Assembly: GCF_003545715.1 (NCBI RefSeq)
Contig: NZ_QVNU01000006.1
Span: 1 to 64,000 of the forward strand
Reading direction: 5' to 3'
Source of the DNA: Taibaiella koreensis
Lineage (GTDB): Bacteria > Bacteroidota > Bacteroidia > Chitinophagales > Chitinophagaceae
DNA: 64,000 nucleotides
Below the pieces are notes generated by a model. It did no database searches, was not told where the DNA came from, and saw only the letters and a list, made by a program, of their open reading frames with translations. Below are positions 61,975-64,000 of the stretch, one piece after another (positions within the stretch are counted from its first letter, which is position 1; every line of letters begins with the position of its first letter). The position numbers were made by a program, and so were the translations under genes.

Positions 61975-61983
61975 TACTTTTGC
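61975..61983 (+). promoter_or_regulatory. -7 promoter box of the small exported protein gene
   Basis: TACTTTTGC matches the Bacteroidota -7 consensus TAnnTTTG and lies 8 bp before the ATG at 61992, so the leader is very short. Confidence 0.6.
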
Positions 61984-61991
61984 CTACTGTA

Positions 61992-62402
61992 ATGAAGTGG
62001 CTCATCAGAGTGGTTCTCCCACTGTTTTTACTGCTGTTTAGCGGATACTATAGTCTGTATGCACAAGGGCATCAGGATGAGTTACACCTTTGCCCGCAGT
62101 TGATCACGACAGCTGATTTTTTTCTGCCTCCGATCGGGGTACAGCAAGCAGATGCTCAACTTACCATCTGGCAAACCTTTGCCGAAAGAGGGAAAGAAAA
62201 ACTCGAAACCACAGACAATGAAGATGAGGAAGAAGAAGTAACGGCAGTAAAGAAATGCCTGTATAATGGCAATTACTTCGCTGCTTACTTTGCCAGGGCG
62301 CCAGGTGCCTATACCGCTACCGATATACAGCCCGTTTCTCACCATCTTTTTTCCTATTCTTCCCTTCAGAGATATATCCTGCTTCGTGTGATCAGGATAT
62401 AA
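61992..62402 (+). CDS. Small exported acidic protein of unknown function
   Basis: A 136-residue protein. The signal peptide is about 1-24 (MKWLIRVVLPLFLLLFSG ... LYAQ), which decides the start at 61992; the -7 box just upstream agrees. The mature part has a Cys in LHLCPQLI and an acidic run (DNEDEEEEVTAVKKCLYNG). It ends in Tyr/Leu-rich strands (YSSLQRYILLRVIRI). No domain was recognised. A GC-rich hairpin (about 62411-62440) follows. The RND adaptor gene starts 168 bp later in the same direction but probably from its own promoter. Confidence 0.72.
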   Translation: MKWLIRVVLPLFLLLFSGYYSLYAQGHQDELHLCPQLITTADFFLPPIGVQQADAQLTIWQTFAERGKEKLETTDNEDEEEEVTAVKKCLYNGNYFAAYFARAPGAYTATDIQPVSHHLFSYSSLQRYILLRVIRI

Positions 62403-62407
62403 TTCCT

Positions 62408-62440
62408 TGCTGCCGGCGCATTACGCCCGGCTTTTCGCTT
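62408..62440 (+). terminator. Possible terminator before the RND operon
   Basis: Imperfect stem GCCGGCGC / GCGCCCGGC-type pairing (about 62411-62430) followed by TTTTCGCTTTTCC. The pairing includes a bulge, so the call is moderate. Confidence 0.5.
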
Positions 62441-62570
62441 TTCCTATATTCCTGCCTGATCAACCCTTGCAAGTACGCCGAAAAAGGGTTGCTGGGAATA
62501 TTTTGCCTGTATCCAACCGTCCATAAATAAACATTCAGAAAATCCAAGATTGCTTCAAAGCTGAAATCTT

Positions 62571-63650
62571 ATGAAGAGAACACTCATGCTGATGAGCTTG
62601 TGCGCCTTATTGTGCCACACAAGCTGTCGTTCGAAAAAGGAAGAGAAGGAGCCTGAAACCAAGCTCCTGGTAACGAGTCCGATCACGCTGGACACGACTA
62701 TCGTTAACGAATATGTGTGCCAGATCCGTTCGATACGGCATATCGAGCTCAGGGCCCAGGAACGAGGGTATATAGAGAAGATATTCGTCGATGAAGGACA
62801 ATTTGTAAAAAAAGGGCAGCTCCTGTTTCAGATCATGCCCAGGCTCTATGAGGCAGAGCTTTCAAAAGCGCAGGCCGAAGTACGCTTTGCCGAGATCGAA
62901 TACCAGAACACCAAACGGCTTGCCGACAGCAGCGTAGTGGCGCCCAACGAACTGGCCATGACCAAAGCCAAGCTGGACAAGGCCAAGGCCGAGTCGGCCC
63001 TGAGCCAGGTCCATCTTCAATTCACCGAGATCAGAGCGCCTTTCGACGGCATGATCGACCGCTTTATGGTGCGGCCGGGTAGCCTGGTGAGCGAAGGCGA
63101 CTTGCTGACTACACTTTCCGACAACAGCAAGATGTGGGTTTACTTCAACGTGCCCGAAGCGGAATACCTGGATTTCAAGAGTAAGATAAGCGCCGAACAT
63201 CCTTCGGTAAGTCTCGAGATGGCCAACCATAAAGAGTTTGGTCATCCCGGAACAGTGGAGACCATCGAAGCCGACTTCGATAACGAAACGGGCAATATCC
63301 CTTTCAGGGCCACCTTCCCTAATCCCGAAGGCTTGCTGCGCCATGGCGAAACCGGCAATATCCATATGCTGGCGCCGATTAAGAATGCCACCATCATACC
63401 ACAGAAAGCCACTTTCGAGATCCTTGATAAAAAATATGTTTATGTCGTAGGCTCCGACAATCGTGTAAAAGCACGTGAGATCACAGTAGGCGCCGAGATG
63501 GAAGACCTGTATGCCGTTACTGCCGGCCTGAAGGATAATGAGAAGATATTGCTGGAAGGTCTTCGGAAGGTGAAAGAAAATGATAAGATCACTTATGAAT
63601 ACGAAGCGCCACGCTCGGTGATCGCCCAGCTAAAGCTGCATGCAGAATAA
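62571..63650 (+). CDS. RND efflux periplasmic adaptor (membrane fusion) lipoprotein
   Basis: A 359-residue adaptor of the AcrA/MexA type. Lipobox around Cys19 (LLCHTSC). The barrel-lipoyl start is ITLDTTIVNEYVCQIRSIRHIELRAQERGYIEKIFVDEGQFVKKGQLLFQI. The alpha-hairpin (about 95-150) is KAQAEVRFAEIEYQNTKRLADSSVVAPNELAMTKAKLDKAKAES. The returning lipoyl half is IRAPFDGMIDRFMVRPGSLVSEGDLL. A beta-barrel and membrane-proximal domain end in TVGAEMEDLYAVTAGLKDNEKILLEGLRKVKE. The transporter gene follows by 24 bp. Together they should form a tripartite pump; the outer-membrane factor would lie past the window. Confidence 0.95.
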   Translation: MKRTLMLMSLCALLCHTSCRSKKEEKEPETKLLVTSPITLDTTIVNEYVCQIRSIRHIELRAQERGYIEKIFVDEGQFVKKGQLLFQIMPRLYEAELSKAQAEVRFAEIEYQNTKRLADSSVVAPNELAMTKAKLDKAKAESALSQVHLQFTEIRAPFDGMIDRFMVRPGSLVSEGDLLTTLSDNSKMWVYFNVPEAEYLDFKSKISAEHPSVSLEMANHKEFGHPGTVETIEADFDNETGNIPFRATFPNPEGLLRHGETGNIHMLAPIKNATIIPQKATFEILDKKYVYVVGSDNRVKAREITVGAEMEDLYAVTAGLKDNEKILLEGLRKVKENDKITYEYEAPRSVIAQLKLHAE

Positions 63651-63674
63651 TTAAGCAACCTAAAAAGCAAGACG

Positions 63675-64000
63675 ATGTTCAATAAATTCATAAAAAGGCC
63701 GGTCCTTGCGATCATCTTATCGGTGGTGATCATCTTCATGGGGGTGCTGGCCATCAATACGCTTCCGGTATCGCAGTTCCCTTCCATCGCGCCACCTATG
63801 GTTGTGGTAAACGTGGCGTACCCGGGCGCGAGCGCCGATGTATTGGTCAACTCGGTGCTTATTCCTATGGAAAAAGCCATCAACGGTGCACCCGGCATGA
63901 AGTACATGACCTCTGATGCCACCAGCGCCGGTGAAGCAACCATCCAGGTAGTATTTGACCTGGGCACCGATCCCAACCAGGCGGTAGTGAACGTGAAGAA
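63675..64000 (+). CDS. RND efflux pump inner-membrane protein (5' part, runs off the window)
   Basis: The first 108 residues of an AcrB-type HAE1 transporter. MFNKFIKRPVLAIILSVVII is the cytoplasmic start and first transmembrane helix. The periplasmic porter domain begins with NTLPVSQFPSIAPPMVVVNVAYPGASADVLVNSVLIPMEKAINGAPGMKYMTSDA, where the 'Q-F-P-x-I-x-P-P' and 'Y-P-G-A-x-A' motifs are diagnostic. The start at 63675 fits the family. It is cotranscribed with the adaptor gene. The gene continues beyond base 64000. Confidence 0.94.
   Translation, partial: MFNKFIKRPVLAIILSVVIIFMGVLAINTLPVSQFPSIAPPMVVVNVAYPGASADVLVNSVLIPMEKAINGAPGMKYMTSDATSAGEATIQVVFDLGTDPNQAVVNVK

Noticed and set aside
61926-61991. 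Upstream start of the small exported protein
   Set aside because: It would place the -7 promoter box inside the coding sequence and bury the signal peptide.

Overview
The window looks like Bacteroidota chromosome, probably a Chitinophagaceae-type soil or freshwater member. Several signs agree. About eleven exported proteins end in type IX secretion (T9SS) sorting domains. Promoters carry the Bacteroidota -7 box (TAnnTTTG, most often TACTTTTGC here), and Shine-Dalgarno sequences are weak or absent. TonB receptors with carboxypeptidase-like regulatory domains, a DUF4249 lipoprotein, FecR/ECF-sigma pairing and SprB repeats are also present. Genus assignment is inference. No rRNA, tRNA, CRISPR array, transposase or integrase was seen.

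Layout. 1-3215: the N-terminal end of an exported protein, a WxxGxW-type small exported protein, an orphan NarL-type response regulator, an AlkB-like dioxygenase and a YjlB-like cupin. 3187-15551: a probable phosphonate-use locus. It holds an HpnW/PbfD-type FAD oxidoreductase, a LamG/FN3 T9SS protein, a secreted phosphodiesterase-like alkaline-phosphatase-superfamily enzyme, a TonB receptor, an XRE-cupin regulator, a DUF5690 MFS transporter and a phosphonatase-like HAD hydrolase. GTTTAC-type sites recur at the promoters of these genes at near-helical spacings, which suggests one regulon under the XRE-cupin protein. 15687-29149: five large T9SS cargo proteins (NHL repeats, a LTD-like domain with type B signal, a short adhesin, a LTD-like protein with high-expression codon use, and a SprB-repeat protein), separated by repeat-rich intergenic DNA.

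29233-33026: an unusual five-gene operon of three tandem phage-tail-collar (MdpB-like) proteins, a periplasmic-binding-protein-like protein without a signal peptide, and a formyltransferase-fold enzyme. Divergent from it, 33470-36039 holds a small unknown protein, a membrane protein, a sensor histidine kinase and a NarL-type regulator. Two near-identical hairpins lie between the two units. 36066-46634: an S1/P1 nuclease with a C-terminal OB-like domain, a choice-of-anchor I protein, three exported proteins in a row and YceH. 46860-51720: a VOC-fold protein, an AT-rich 0.8-kb region and a giant SdrD-like T9SS protein.

51799-58474: an ECF sigma, FecR, STN-barrel, TonB receptor and DUF4249 operon, in which the STN signalling domain sits on a different protein from the TonB receptor. 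58620-64000: a small membrane protein, another T9SS protein, a GNAT acetyltransferase, a small exported protein, and an RND efflux adaptor with the start of its pump, which runs off the window. Dispersed palindromic elements (8184-8305 and 59343-59474) and shorter REP-like motifs lie in the intergenic regions.
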